Positions 1 to 8,238 of a stretch of 64,000 nucleotides of DNA are shown here, one piece after another. The notes beneath the pieces were generated by a model. The model ran no database searches and was not told where the DNA came from. It saw nothing but the letters and a program-made list of their open reading frames with translations. The stretch covers positions 310,001 through 374,000 of the forward strand of contig NZ_QWEG01000002.1 in assembly GCF_003515685.1 (NCBI RefSeq), written 5' to 3'. Source of the DNA: Neobacillus notoginsengisoli. GTDB taxonomy: Bacteria; Bacillota; Bacilli; Bacillales; Cytobacillaceae. Position numbers and translations under genes: made by a program. How positions within the stretch are numbered: the stretch's first letter is position 1; each line of letters starts with the position of its first letter.

Positions 1-1048
1 CAAGTGCAATCACACCCGTGAAAAGCGTCGCGTACACGGGTACTTGAGTTTTCGCACTGACCTGTCCCAAAACCTGCGGGACCGCTTTTTCCCTCGCCGC
101 GGCAAACAGCATCCTCGACGAACCGAGCAAGCAGCCGACAGTCGAAGTACCGGTTGCCGTCAAAGCGGCAATCGCGATCAGCACGGCGCCAACTCCAGGC
201 AGTACCGTTTCAACCGCCAGTGACAACGGAGCAGTCGAAGTAGCCAGCAAAGCCGGGTCTGCTGCCGACACAACTCCAAAACCAGTCAGGCAATACAAGA
301 TAACGACTGTCACCAACGCCGAAATCTGTGCCAGCGGCAGGTTCCGCCTCGGGTTCTTCGCCTCTTCCCCCAATGTGAGAACAGCCTCAACTTGCATCTG
401 GCCAAACGCAATCAGCGCAGTCGCAGCAAAGACGCCTGTCCAGCCATTTGGCAAAAACTCCGCAATTTTGAAAGGGCCGGTCGGATTATGGAAAATTGTA
501 ATAATGGCAATTGCAAACAAAGACACGACCTGAATAATTGAGAAAAACGTATTAATTTTGCCAGTCGCTTTAATCCCCATCAATAGCAGCCCGGTAATCG
601 CAATCGAAATCGCCGGTGCGACAACGGTTGTTGGCAGCGACGGGAAAATATAATTGAAATAGCCAGCAAAACCTAAGTTGACGGCGCCCGCCGCAAATGC
701 GAACGACAGGAAATACAAACCCGAGCACCAGAGCGCCATCAGCTTGCCCAAGTCTTTATGGATTGGTGTAAAAGCGAACTTCGAATAAGCGTACGAAGCA
801 CCCTCATACGGCCAAATCGACGCAAGTTCCGCATAGCTCATGCATGACAAAATCGCAATCGCCCCGGCAATCAGAAACGCGACGAACAACGCCGGACCCG
901 CCTGGGCAACCGCCGGGCCAATGACCGTGAAAATTCCTCCCCCAATCAGCGCCCCGACCCCGACACTCCATAAATCAACAAACCCCAACCCTCTGTTCAG
1001 CTTCCCATGTCCCGAAACAGAAACCGGAACAGATACCTCTGACTTCAT
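1..1048 (-). CDS. APC family amino acid permease (partial, C-terminus outside window)
   Basis: The frame is open from the ATG at 1048 to the left edge, about 349 residues, so the C-terminal part is missing. The protein begins MKSEVSVPVSVSGHGKLNRGL and then shows the APC-superfamily first helix with GVGALIGGGIFTVIGP, the unwound substrate-binding glycine segment. At least eight hydrophobic helices follow, with the loop GEEAKNPRRNLP typical of amino acid permeases. It should import an amino acid or related amine by proton or cation symport in the cytoplasmic membrane. A GGGGG run lies 7 bases before the ATG and an AGGAG abuts it. An IclR regulator follows upstream on the same strand and may control it. 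The substrate cannot be named. Confidence 0.9.
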   Translation of the reverse strand, partial: MKSEVSVPVSVSGHGKLNRGLGFVDLWSVGVGALIGGGIFTVIGPAVAQAGPALFVAFLIAGAIAILSCMSYAELASIWPYEGASYAYSKFAFTPIHKDLGKLMALWCSGLYFLSFAFAAGAVNLGFAGYFNYIFPSLPTTVVAPAISIAITGLLLMGIKATGKINTFFSIIQVVSLFAIAIITIFHNPTGPFKIAEFLPNGWTGVFAATALIAFGQMQVEAVLTLGEEAKNPRRNLPLAQISALVTVVILYCLTGFGVVSAADPALLATSTAPLSLAVETVLPGVGAVLIAIAALTATGTSTVGCLLGSSRMLFAAAREKAVPQVLGQVSAKTQVPVYATLFTGVIAL

Positions 1049-1363
1049 CTCCTAACCCCCTATTTCATTATTTGAAATATAAATTTCATTTTTGCAAAAT
1101 TGCATTCTCTATATATTAGCCGTCAAATCCGAAAATCCTTCTTTATTCGACGAAATATTTTAAAAATTCATTTTATAGTGAAAAAACTAGTTTTCTAGTG
1201 CCTTCAACTAGAGATGTTTTCATTTTAATAAATAGTTTAGGCGTGTGAGTGAGTGAGCATTGCTATCAATGTGCTAGCTTTATCCAGAAACTTTGTGGCG
1301 ATATCCGGAATTCCCCACCCATTCAGAAACCAACAACCATATCCATCAAATCAAAACCAAAAC
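1049..1363 (-). promoter_or_regulatory. Upstream region of the APC permease, with two small inverted repeats
   Basis: No gene is seen here. The AT-rich stretch holds TGAAAT-ATAA-ATTTCA at 1073-1088, 25 bases before the permease start, and ACTAG-TTTT-CTAGT at 1186-1199. Either could be an operator, for example for the neighbouring IclR protein. No clear -35/-10 pair was identified. Confidence 0.3.
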
Positions 1364-1390
1364 AAAAAACACTCCCCGAAAGAAGTGTTT
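1364..1390 (-). terminator. Intrinsic terminator of the IclR gene
   Basis: AAACACT pairs with AGTGTTT around a 10-base loop, and on the minus strand the stem is followed by a T-rich tract. The hairpin touches the stop codon of the IclR gene. Confidence 0.6.
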
Positions 1391-2157
1391 CACCCTAAAT
1401 CCGCCTCAATATTCCTCGCTGCCGCCATCAACTTCTCTATATAAACATCGATCTTCTCGTCCTCGAAATCCTGCTCGGTCCCAATGACACTCAACGCCGC
1501 CAGCACCTCAGCATTGATATTCTTAATCGGCACCGCAACGGCAATCGTCCCTTCATACAGCTCGCCCTTGCTCACTGCATATCCGTCCCGGCGAATCCCG
1601 GCCAGCTCCTCAAGAATTTGTTCTTCGTCCGTCTTCGTATGGGGCGTAAACAACTGGTACTCCGCTCCGGCAAGAATCGCCTTCTGCTCCTCCTCCGGCA
1701 ACACCGCCAGCAATACACGTGGACATGCCGCGGCATACAATGGCACACGCCGTCCCACCTGCGGGAACACCCGGATCAGCTTCAGCGCCTCGAACTGCTC
1801 TACATAAACCGCATCCTGTCCATCTCGGATTGCCAGTTGCACCGAAAGATTCGTCTCATTCCGAAGCCGCAGCATCTCCTTCTTCGCAGACGCGCGGATA
1901 TCCAGCTGGCTGTTCACAATCTGGCTCTTCTCCAGAAACCCCATTCCCAACTGAAACCGCAACTGCCCCTCTTTCGCCGCCCGCCGGATATATCCGAACT
2001 TCTCCAGCGAACAAATCATCCGGAACACCGTCGGCTTCGGAAACCCCGTCATCACCGACAACTCCTCCAAACTCAAGCTGGGATGCTTCAAATCAAAACA
2101 CTCCACAATCCGCAGCGCCTTCTCCACACTCCCGCTCCTGCTCGAAAGCTCCCTCAT
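1390..2157 (-). CDS. IclR family transcriptional regulator
   Basis: A 255-residue protein of usual IclR length. An N-terminal winged helix-turn-helix (about residues 5-70, with SVEKALRIVECF and LEELSVMTGFPKPTVFRMICSLE) is followed by the IclR effector domain (about 80-250). The effector is probably a small organic acid or amine, as in the family, but is unknown here. The frame runs further upstream, but that extension is encoded by a dispersed palindromic repeat. ATG 2157 is preferred because AAGGGG lies 8 bases before it; ATG 2178 has no good binding site. The gene lies just upstream of the APC permease on the same strand and may regulate it, itself, or both. Confidence 0.9.
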   Translation of the reverse strand: MRELSSRSGSVEKALRIVECFDLKHPSLSLEELSVMTGFPKPTVFRMICSLEKFGYIRRAAKEGQLRFQLGMGFLEKSQIVNSQLDIRASAKKEMLRLRNETNLSVQLAIRDGQDAVYVEQFEALKLIRVFPQVGRRVPLYAAACPRVLLAVLPEEEQKAILAGAEYQLFTPHTKTDEEQILEELAGIRRDGYAVSKGELYEGTIAVAVPIKNINAEVLAALSVIGTEQDFEDEKIDVYIEKLMAAARNIEADLG

Positions 2158-2179
2158 CACCGATTCCCCTTCAATCATC

Positions 2180-2198
2180 AAATAGAAATCTACTATTT
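2180..2198. promoter_or_regulatory. Possible IclR operator (inverted repeat)
   Basis: AAATAG and CTATTT form a perfect 6-bp inverted repeat with a 7-bp centre, 23-41 bases upstream of the preferred IclR start. Position suggests autoregulation; this is inference only. Confidence 0.3.
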
Positions 2199-2250
2199 TC
2201 ACTATAACAAACCCGCCTGCAAAATCACATTTTTTCCATTTTGAAGCAAA

Positions 2251-2304
2251 GGGACGGTTCCAGTGCTTCATTCGAGTCCCGAATGAAGCAGTAGAACCGT
2301 CCCC
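2251..2304. repeat. Palindromic dispersed element, copy 1
   Basis: Begins GGGACGGTTC, ends GAACCGTCCCC, with inner inverted arms TGCTTCATTCG / CGAATGAAGCA. The same layout recurs at 4987, 8131, 41396 and 55765, with variants elsewhere. It lies between the IclR gene and the end of the next gene, and extends both reading frames artificially. Confidence 0.9.
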
Positions 2305-2309
2305 ATGCC

Positions 2310-4883
2310 TCACTTTACACCAAGCACACCCGTCCAGCCGCTGTACACTTTTACGCCGCCGACAACTCTATAGGCACGCACCTTGTAGTAGTAGACTTTG
2401 CCCTTCGTTAATCCGGTGTTTGTGAAGGTGGTGGTGGTGACTGTTTTTACGAGTGAGTAGGTTCCTTTTAAGGATGTTGCCCTGTGTACTTCATAGCCGC
2501 TTGCTCCGGCGACTGCGCTCCAGGTTGTTTTAATGCTTGTAGAACTAACCCGGGCTGCTTTGAAATTTACTGGTACCGCTGGAACAGGTTTTGCCGAGAC
2601 AACGGTTGAGTACGTACCGTAAACCTTTGTACTCCCGACTATCCGGTAAGCCCGAACCTTATAGTAATAGGCTTTGTTCGTTGTTAAGCCGCTGTTCGAA
2701 AAGCTGCCTGATGTCGTGGTTGCCACACGCGAATACGTTCCAGTGCTCGATGTGGCTCTGTATACCTCGTACCCGCTAGCTCCTGTAACCGCACCCCAGC
2801 TTAGTTTCACTGAATTGTAACCGCTCGATGCTGCTTTAACTGCCGGTGTTGAAAGGGCAGGTTTTGCCGAAACAACCGAACTGTAGCCGCCGTAGACTTT
2901 CGTTGTCGTACCTCTGTATGCCCTGACTTTGTAGTAATAAGTTGTTCCGGTTGCAAGGCCTGTATTGGCAAAAGAAGTGCCGGTGACAGTGCCAACTTTG
3001 GTGTATGTCCCATTTTGCGTGGTTGCCCTTTGAATCTCATACCCAGACGCGCCGCTGACCGCACCCCAGCTTAATTTTATTGAATTATAGCCGCCTGATA
3101 CAGCTTTCACCGCCGGTGTTGGAAGGACAGGTTTTACCGAAACAACGGAACTATAATCGCCGTAGACTTTCGTTGTTGTGCCTCTGTATGCCCTGACTTT
3201 GTAGTAATAAGTTGTTCCGGTCGCCAGGCCCGAGTTGACAAAAGAAGGACCGGTAGCGGTTCCGACCTTTGTATAGGTTCCATTTTGCGAGACAGCCCTG
3301 TAAACCTCGTACCCAGTAGCACCTTGGGCAGCTGACCAGCTTAGTTTCACACTATTGTAAGATGACGGACTCGCTTTTAAACCGGATACCCCTCCCACGG
3401 CATGAACCTTGAAGTTATACTGGATTCCATTCGTGAAAACGCCGGAGATTTTTACAAAATACTTTCCCGCTGGCAAATTGATCGCCTTGGTTGCATAAGA
3501 AGGAGCAGTCGAACCGCCATTTGTAGAAAAGTTCATGACTTTCGTACCTTTTGAATCAAGAATGTCATAATACCAATAGGAGCCGGAAAGCTGCTTCGCG
3601 GTCAGATACACATTCCCCGACACAGGTACCGAAAACGAATAAAAATCCTCATAATCTCTATAGGTTTGAAGAGCCCCGTAATAAGTTGCATTTAGATTAA
3701 TTGGGTTTGCCGTTAATACAGTATTATTAAACTCTTTTTCAAAATAATTGCCGCTTGTATACTGAACCGAAAACTCATAAGGCACGTCGACGGAACTGCC
3801 ACCATTAACAATTTTGATATAATAAGTTCCCGCTGCCAGGCCTACCTCTGAGACTTTGTTCCCCGTTGCAAAACTTCCAGAATCAGTCGATACATACTCA
3901 AGCACCCCACCGTTTGAATGGAGAATATACCCGTTCCACGATGAACCCGGCTTTTGTTTGATTGCCAATTTTACGTTGCCGCTGGCAGAAAGCTGCACCT
4001 TATAAAAATCCTCATCAGATGAGTCTGCGATGACACCTTTATATGTTTTGTTCAAAATGATTTGATTGGCCGCGGCAAGACTGTTATTAAACTCCTTCTC
4101 GTAAAACTCGGAAGAAGTGAAGTTCACTTTGAATTGATATTCCTTATCCGAGGTATTATAACCCGCGTCTTTTATTTTTAGATAATAGGTTCCTGCTGGA
4201 AGGCCCACCTCCGCCGACATCATCCCCACTGCATTGGTGCTCCCCTCTGTCCTGAAAGATTGAACCTCCATCCCATTAACATCCATTACTGAGGCAAACC
4301 AATTCGCCCCCGTCACATTATTCATGTTGAAGCTAACATTTCCATTCGTAGGGATCGTAAATCGGAAAAAATCCTCATCGTAGTAGCCTTGAATTGCACC
4401 CTTGTAGCTTGTATTAAGCCCAACCGGATTCGCATTCGCAATGGTATTGTTAAATTCCTTTTCATATGTACTGCCCGCAGTAAAACCAACAGTAAATTCA
4501 TAAGGCTGAGTAAAATTGTAACCGCGAATTGAAATATAATAAGTTCCTTTCGGCAGTCCAACCCCCACGCTTGCAACCCCTGTCGCCTTGCTGCTCGAGT
4601 CCGTTGTAAAATAACGAAAAACATTCCCACTCTCATGCAAAATAGAGGCAGTCCAATAAACCCCGCTTTGCTGCCTGACTGACAGCTTCACCTTCCCATC
4701 AGACGGAATCGTAAACTTGTAAAAATCTCCATCGTAATCTGTATTCTGCCCAGTAACAGTCTGCTCTAAATTGATCTGAGTCGCATTAGCCATATCAGCA
4801 GAAGCAGCCCCAGGCAACATCATAAAAACCATCATCGCCGCAAAAAGCACCACAAACCCCGAAACAAAAGAAGCCCTCTTCAT
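2310..4883 (-). CDS. Secreted PPC-like / fibronectin type III repeat protein
   Basis: An 857-residue exported protein. A signal peptide ends near residue 30 (GAASA|DMANATQ). Then come four PPC-like beta-sandwich repeats of about 120 residues (about 31-510), each with DEDFYKF-type and LPAGTYYIKI-type strands and separated three times by the linker YEKEFNN or FEKEFNN. The C-terminal third holds four fibronectin III repeats of about 85 residues (about 515-857) with GASGYEVYRAT and TYYYKVRAYR motifs; the first two are very alike. No catalytic domain, sortase motif or C-terminal anchor is seen, so it is probably a secreted or wall-associated binding protein. ATG 4883 is chosen because GAGGGGA lies 9 bases upstream; the longer frame starts inside a dispersed repeat. 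Confidence 0.8.
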   Translation of the reverse strand: MKRASFVSGFVVLFAAMMVFMMLPGAASADMANATQINLEQTVTGQNTDYDGDFYKFTIPSDGKVKLSVRQQSGVYWTASILHESGNVFRYFTTDSSSKATGVASVGVGLPKGTYYISIRGYNFTQPYEFTVGFTAGSTYEKEFNNTIANANPVGLNTSYKGAIQGYYDEDFFRFTIPTNGNVSFNMNNVTGANWFASVMDVNGMEVQSFRTEGSTNAVGMMSAEVGLPAGTYYLKIKDAGYNTSDKEYQFKVNFTSSEFYEKEFNNSLAAANQIILNKTYKGVIADSSDEDFYKVQLSASGNVKLAIKQKPGSSWNGYILHSNGGVLEYVSTDSGSFATGNKVSEVGLAAGTYYIKIVNGGSSVDVPYEFSVQYTSGNYFEKEFNNTVLTANPINLNATYYGALQTYRDYEDFYSFSVPVSGNVYLTAKQLSGSYWYYDILDSKGTKVMNFSTNGGSTAPSYATKAINLPAGKYFVKISGVFTNGIQYNFKVHAVGGVSGLKASPSSYNSVKLSWSAAQGATGYEVYRAVSQNGTYTKVGTATGPSFVNSGLATGTTYYYKVRAYRGTTTKVYGDYSSVVSVKPVLPTPAVKAVSGGYNSIKLSWGAVSGASGYEIQRATTQNGTYTKVGTVTGTSFANTGLATGTTYYYKVRAYRGTTTKVYGGYSSVVSAKPALSTPAVKAASSGYNSVKLSWGAVTGASGYEVYRATSSTGTYSRVATTTSGSFSNSGLTTNKAYYYKVRAYRIVGSTKVYGTYSTVVSAKPVPAVPVNFKAARVSSTSIKTTWSAVAGASGYEVHRATSLKGTYSLVKTVTTTTFTNTGLTKGKVYYYKVRAYRVVGGVKVYSGWTGVLGVK

Positions 4884-4986
4884 CTCGTCATTTCCCCTCA
4901 TCCCCATTAGTATAAGAAAAGTATAAACTACCAAACTGGATAAAAATATATAAATTTCCCAAGAAATGATGCACAGGTGATGCACA

Positions 4987-5040
4987 GGGACGGTTCCAGT
5001 GCATCATTCGGGACCCGAATGATGCAGTAGAACCGTCCCT
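4987..5040. repeat. Palindromic dispersed element, copy 2
   Basis: GGGACGGTTC ... GAACCGTCCC ends with inner arms TGCATCATTCG / CGAATGATGCA. The inner arms differ from copy 1 by matching changes on both sides (CTTC to ATC type), which points to selection for pairing. Confidence 0.85.
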
Positions 5041-5047
5041 CTGCTTC

Positions 5048-5416
5048 CTAATCTGTTTTAATTTCGTAATCGGTTACTCTATCATGGTTATCAAACCGAA
5101 TAATTAGCCATTCACTATCGATACTAATAAAGCCACGCTCGTCCCCCAGGTAATAGACAAGATTATCTGATTCTAAATAGGCCTCTTCACCCTGCTCTCC
5201 CAATAGGTCTATTATCTCTGCTTTGGACATCCCTTTTAATCTCACTTCTGACAGTAGACTGTCTACCATTTCCACTCTTTCCCCCGGTTCATTTAACCAT
5301 CTATCTCGATTAAACTGATCAGGTGAAAATAACAAATGTAAAAGGAACAACACTCCTCCTGCAAACAATCCAATAGACAACAACGTCAACATAACAACCT
5401 TAATCGTTTTTCCCAT
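5048..5416 (-). CDS. Small membrane-anchored protein with a BamE/SmpA-like pattern
   Basis: A 122-residue protein with one N-terminal transmembrane segment (about 5-30) and a soluble remainder outside the membrane. The soluble part has a helix with LKGMSKAEIIDLLGEQ, then strands NLVYYLGD, WLIIRFDNHDRV and TDYEI. This helix plus strand order resembles the BamE/SmpA fold found in small lipoproteins of Gram-negatives and in uncharacterised Bacillus proteins. No lipobox cysteine is seen. GGGG lies about 10 bases before the ATG. It stands alone between a dispersed repeat and the protease gene. Function unknown; the fold assignment is by eye. Confidence 0.65.
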   Translation of the reverse strand: MGKTIKVVMLTLLSIGLFAGGVLFLLHLLFSPDQFNRDRWLNEPGERVEMVDSLLSEVRLKGMSKAEIIDLLGEQGEEAYLESDNLVYYLGDERGFISIDSEWLIIRFDNHDRVTDYEIKTD

Positions 5417-5548
5417 TTCATATACCCCTATTGGACTTATAGTTAGATTTTTTTATTCGCAAAATACTTTCTTCTATATCTTAACATGAATATCCATTTA
5501 ATCCCATGCTGGTTTTAAAAAACAACTGGCCGCTGGCTAAGGGTAAAT

Positions 5549-5581
5549 CAAAAAAACAACCCGCCGGGAAATCCCGGCGGG
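5549..5581 (-). terminator. Intrinsic terminator of the protease gene
   Basis: CCCGCCGGG and CCCGGCGGG form a strong 9-bp GC stem with a 4-base loop; on the minus strand a seven-T run follows. It lies 38 bases after the stop of the protease gene. Confidence 0.9.
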
Positions 5582-5618
5582 CAGTCAAATATTAAAGCTT
5601 CACACCACAACCTCGCCC

Positions 5619-6377
5619 CTAAGAAGCAAGCTGCTGAACCCGGAATTCCTGGCCTTTGGCCGATCGTTCCTTCGCTGTTGTTCTTCCGTGGTTTGGAATG
5701 TTGCGATACAGCTTGTCCATGAATTCATATGTCTTGGGCGCAACTGCCTTCAAATGATTCCTCGACTCGTCCCCGCGGTGGAAATAAGCAAAGGTCTCTG
5801 CGAAATACTCTTCGGGATAGGTGTAATACGCATTGTCTGAAAAACCGAGCCTTTCCTCGGAATGAATCTTTCTGAATTCCTCAGAGTGGCTGATATTGCC
5901 GAACACATAATAATCAATGGCATGGGCCGTTTCGTGCAGCTCAAGATTGAGGGAGCTATGCATATTCCCCGCATCGCTATACCCAATCCGGGCAACAACC
6001 GTTTTTCCGCCAGCACCCGGCACATCGTCCCACGTATAGGGGGTATGCTCCCAACCGCGCGGAACAACACCTTTTAGATAGGCATATTCAGGAAGTTCCG
6101 TCAGCGCAAAATTAATAAATTTCACCTCGACGCCTGCCTTATGTAGGGCAACGAGAATATTCGGATGGATATTCCAGACCCGGTAAACCATATCCCTCGC
6201 TGCCTGGGTATCATAATCACCATTCGTCTGAACCGTAACCAGCCGGTCGAGCACATTATTAACCTGCTCCGTCTTTCCCTGCGGTACTGCTGCAGAAGCA
6301 GACCCGGCAAAGCCCAGCGGAAGCAGCAGGCACACCGTCATCAACATAAACACAACTTTCCGATTAAACCCCTTCAA
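5619..6377 (-). CDS. Secreted zinc metalloprotease, lethal-factor / PPEP-like (M34)
   Basis: A 252-residue protein with a signal peptide ending near residue 29 (GSASA). The mature part carries HETAH (148-152), the HExxH zinc site, and YPEEYFAE with Tyr187 and Glu194, the spacing expected for the catalytic Tyr and third zinc ligand of the anthrax lethal factor-like / Pro-Pro endopeptidase group. Size also fits PPEPs, which are short and lack toxin-delivery domains. Family members cleave between prolines in surface proteins; the target here is unknown. The start is TTG 6377, supported by AAGGGGGAG 8 bases upstream. A strong terminator follows, so it is a single-gene unit. Confidence 0.85.
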   Translation of the reverse strand: MKGFNRKVVFMLMTVCLLLPLGFAGSASAAVPQGKTEQVNNVLDRLVTVQTNGDYDTQAARDMVYRVWNIHPNILVALHKAGVEVKFINFALTELPEYAYLKGVVPRGWEHTPYTWDDVPGAGGKTVVARIGYSDAGNMHSSLNLELHETAHAIDYYVFGNISHSEEFRKIHSEERLGFSDNAYYTYPEEYFAETFAYFHRGDESRNHLKAVAPKTYEFMDKLYRNIPNHGRTTAKERSAKGQEFRVQQLAS

Positions 6378-6537
6378 TTCAAAAACTCCCCCTTTTCAAT
6401 TAAAAAAAACTTACTTTTCAAAATCTATCCATGCCCAATTCAAAAAGCAACCAACTCACCAACCGTTAACACCTATTCTTAACTATACAGAATATTTAAA
6501 ATACTACAATTAAAAAGGAATCGTCCCCCTGCCTCAC

Positions 6538-6578
6538 AAAAAAGCAAAAGCCACCTAATGGGGGCTTCCGCTTTTTTT
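6538..6578 (-). terminator. Bidirectional intrinsic terminator
   Basis: An A-run plus GC and AAAGCC arms pair with GGCTT and CGC followed by seven Ts. It lies downstream of the aldo/keto reductase and could also serve plus-strand transcripts. A decayed dispersed-element end (TCGTCCCCCTGCCTC) lies just left of it. Confidence 0.7.
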
Positions 6579-6644
6579 GACTACCTTACTTGTGAAATAT
6601 CCAACACGTGTAACAAGAAAAATCGGGGAGAGACAGGCAACACT

Positions 6645-7628
6645 TCAATAAACACCCCTGATAAAGTCATGTACCTCATTTTTATAAAACACCTGAAGCC
6701 GTTTTCTCTCCTCAGCACTAAAGGATGGAACAGTCAGCGCTCCAAGGTTGTCTTCTACCTGCCTTACATTCCTGAAACCCGGAATGACACAGCTAATTTC
6801 CGGATGGTCAAGAATCCAGCGCAAGGCCGCCCTTGTCATATTTCCTCTTCCTTCTGCAATCCACTCAAGTTCCCGGCTTAACCTCACCCCTCTATCAAAT
6901 TCAAGGCCTGCAAATGTCTCCCCAACATTGAAAGCTTCGCCATTTTGATTAAAATTGCGGTGGTCGTCCCCCTCAAAAACTGTATCCTTTGTAAACTTCC
7001 CCGTCAGTAAACCGCTGGCTAGCGGCAGCCTGATTAGAAGGCCGACACCTTTTTCTTTTGCAAGTGGAAGCAATTCTTTCTCCGGCTTTTGCCTAAAAAT
7101 ATTGAAAATCACCTGAATGGCACTGGATTTTGTTTCATTTACGACGAACAGTCCCTCTTCAACGGTCTCGACGCTCACACCGTAATGCCTAATCTTTCCT
7201 TCTTTCTTTAAATCCTCCAAAACAGTAAATACTTCGCCCTGCTTCAGGATTTCGAAAGGCGGGCAGTGAATTTGATACAAATCAATCGCTTCACGGTTCA
7301 GTCGTTTCAGGCTGGCCTCACAATAGTCGCGGACCTGGTCGTGCGAGTAGGTTTGCGGGTCATAAATATCCCCGGCGCGGCAAAACTTTGTTGCAATATG
7401 GATTTTATCTTCTTTCCCTTTTGTCACTTTTGCCAAAAGATCCTCGCTATGGCCTTCTCCGTAAACATCGGCAGTATCAAAGAAATTGACGCCAGCATCC
7501 ATGGCCGCCTCAAGTGCCTTCAATGACTCTCCGTCGTTGACTTTCCCCCAAGAGCCGCCGATGGCCCATGTTCCAAAGCTTATTTCACTAACCTTTATGC
7601 CCGTGTTACCCAATTGACGGTAGTTCAT
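6645..7628 (-). CDS. Aldo/keto reductase
   Basis: A 327-residue cytosolic NAD(P)H-dependent oxidoreductase of the AKR (TIM barrel) family. The start MNYRQLGNTGIKVSEISFGTWAIGG is the family N-terminus; FFDTADVYGEGHSE gives the catalytic Asp and Tyr, and ATKF the catalytic Lys. The C-terminal cofactor region has IPGFRNVRQVEDNLGAL. It reduces an aldehyde or ketone; the substrate is unknown. ATG 7628 is preferred because GGAGG lies 8 bases upstream; a slightly longer frame would overlap that site. It appears to be monocistronic. Confidence 0.92.
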   Translation of the reverse strand: MNYRQLGNTGIKVSEISFGTWAIGGSWGKVNDGESLKALEAAMDAGVNFFDTADVYGEGHSEDLLAKVTKGKEDKIHIATKFCRAGDIYDPQTYSHDQVRDYCEASLKRLNREAIDLYQIHCPPFEILKQGEVFTVLEDLKKEGKIRHYGVSVETVEEGLFVVNETKSSAIQVIFNIFRQKPEKELLPLAKEKGVGLLIRLPLASGLLTGKFTKDTVFEGDDHRNFNQNGEAFNVGETFAGLEFDRGVRLSRELEWIAEGRGNMTRAALRWILDHPEISCVIPGFRNVRQVEDNLGALTVPSFSAEERKRLQVFYKNEVHDFIRGVY

Positions 7629-8130
7629 ATGTAATTCCTCCCTCATTTATTTAAAATTTTTCTTATTCAACTTAGAAAACACTTTCTTAAACATACAAAA
7701 AAATTAGCATTCGACTTGGTAATGCTAAATCCAGTAATTAATAATTTTTTAATAGTAGCTACCTTCACAGATTTTTCATTATTCCTAGAAACCAGGCACG
7801 TTTCAGCCCTATACACAAAGCTCCAAATTTCGATACATGAGGAAAAAAATGATTCAAACAGTGAAAAAAACGAAGGTGGTAAAGAAAAGGGAGTAAAAAA
7901 AACGGTAGCTACCACATCAAATTCGACAACCCCCGCCAAAAACCTTCTCCCCTTTCAACTATTTTTGTCCATTCTGTGAAAAATAACATGCTCTAATGCT
8001 CTAACTTCCCCCCTCCCTTCACCACCAACCAAAACAAATAAATTCTTCAGTTCCGGATAAATTGGCCGGCTCAAAAACCCGCCAAGCTACAGCTGCCTAG
8101 CGGGTTTCAAAATCTAATAAATGAAGCAAA
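7629..8130. other. Intergenic region without a supported gene
   Basis: Two short overlapping open frames on opposite strands (about 7667-7979) have low-complexity content and no convincing binding site, and are not called. A hairpin lies at 8075-8107 (AAACCCGC paired with GCGGGTTT) without a long T-run; it may be a weak terminator or a relic. Confidence 0.5.
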
Positions 8131-8184
8131 GGGACGGTTCCACTGCTTCATTCGTGACCCGAATGAAGCGCCGGAACCGTCCCC
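8131..8184. repeat. Palindromic dispersed element, copy 3
   Basis: GGGACGGTTC ... GAACCGTCCCC ends, inner arms GCTTCATTCG / CGAATGAAGC. It lies directly before the terminator of the osmoprotectant operon. Confidence 0.9.
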
Positions 8185-8191
8185 GTGCCTC

Positions 8192-8232
8192 AAAAAAAGC
8201 GAAAGCCACTTAACCATGGCTTTCGCTTTTTT
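8192..8232 (-). terminator. Bidirectional terminator of the opuA operon
   Basis: AAAAAAGCGAAAGCCA pairs with TGGCTTTCGCTTTTTT, a nearly perfect 16-bp stem with A- and T-runs on both sides, just after the permease stop. Confidence 0.92.
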
Positions 8233-8238
8233 GAAAAC

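Noticed and set aside
2178-2313. Longer N-terminus for the IclR regulator
   Set aside because: The extra residues are encoded by the dispersed palindromic element; the preferred start has a proper binding site and gives the normal family length.
2310-4883. Substrate of the neighbouring PPEP-like protease
   Set aside because: The linkers contain KPVLPTP and KPVPAVP but no Pro-Pro bond of the kind cut by PPEP-1 or PPEP-2.
7667-7979. Two opposed open frames of about 90 codons
   Set aside because: Low-complexity translations (poly-Ser/Phe or Lys/Asn rich), no good ribosome binding site, no recognisable family.
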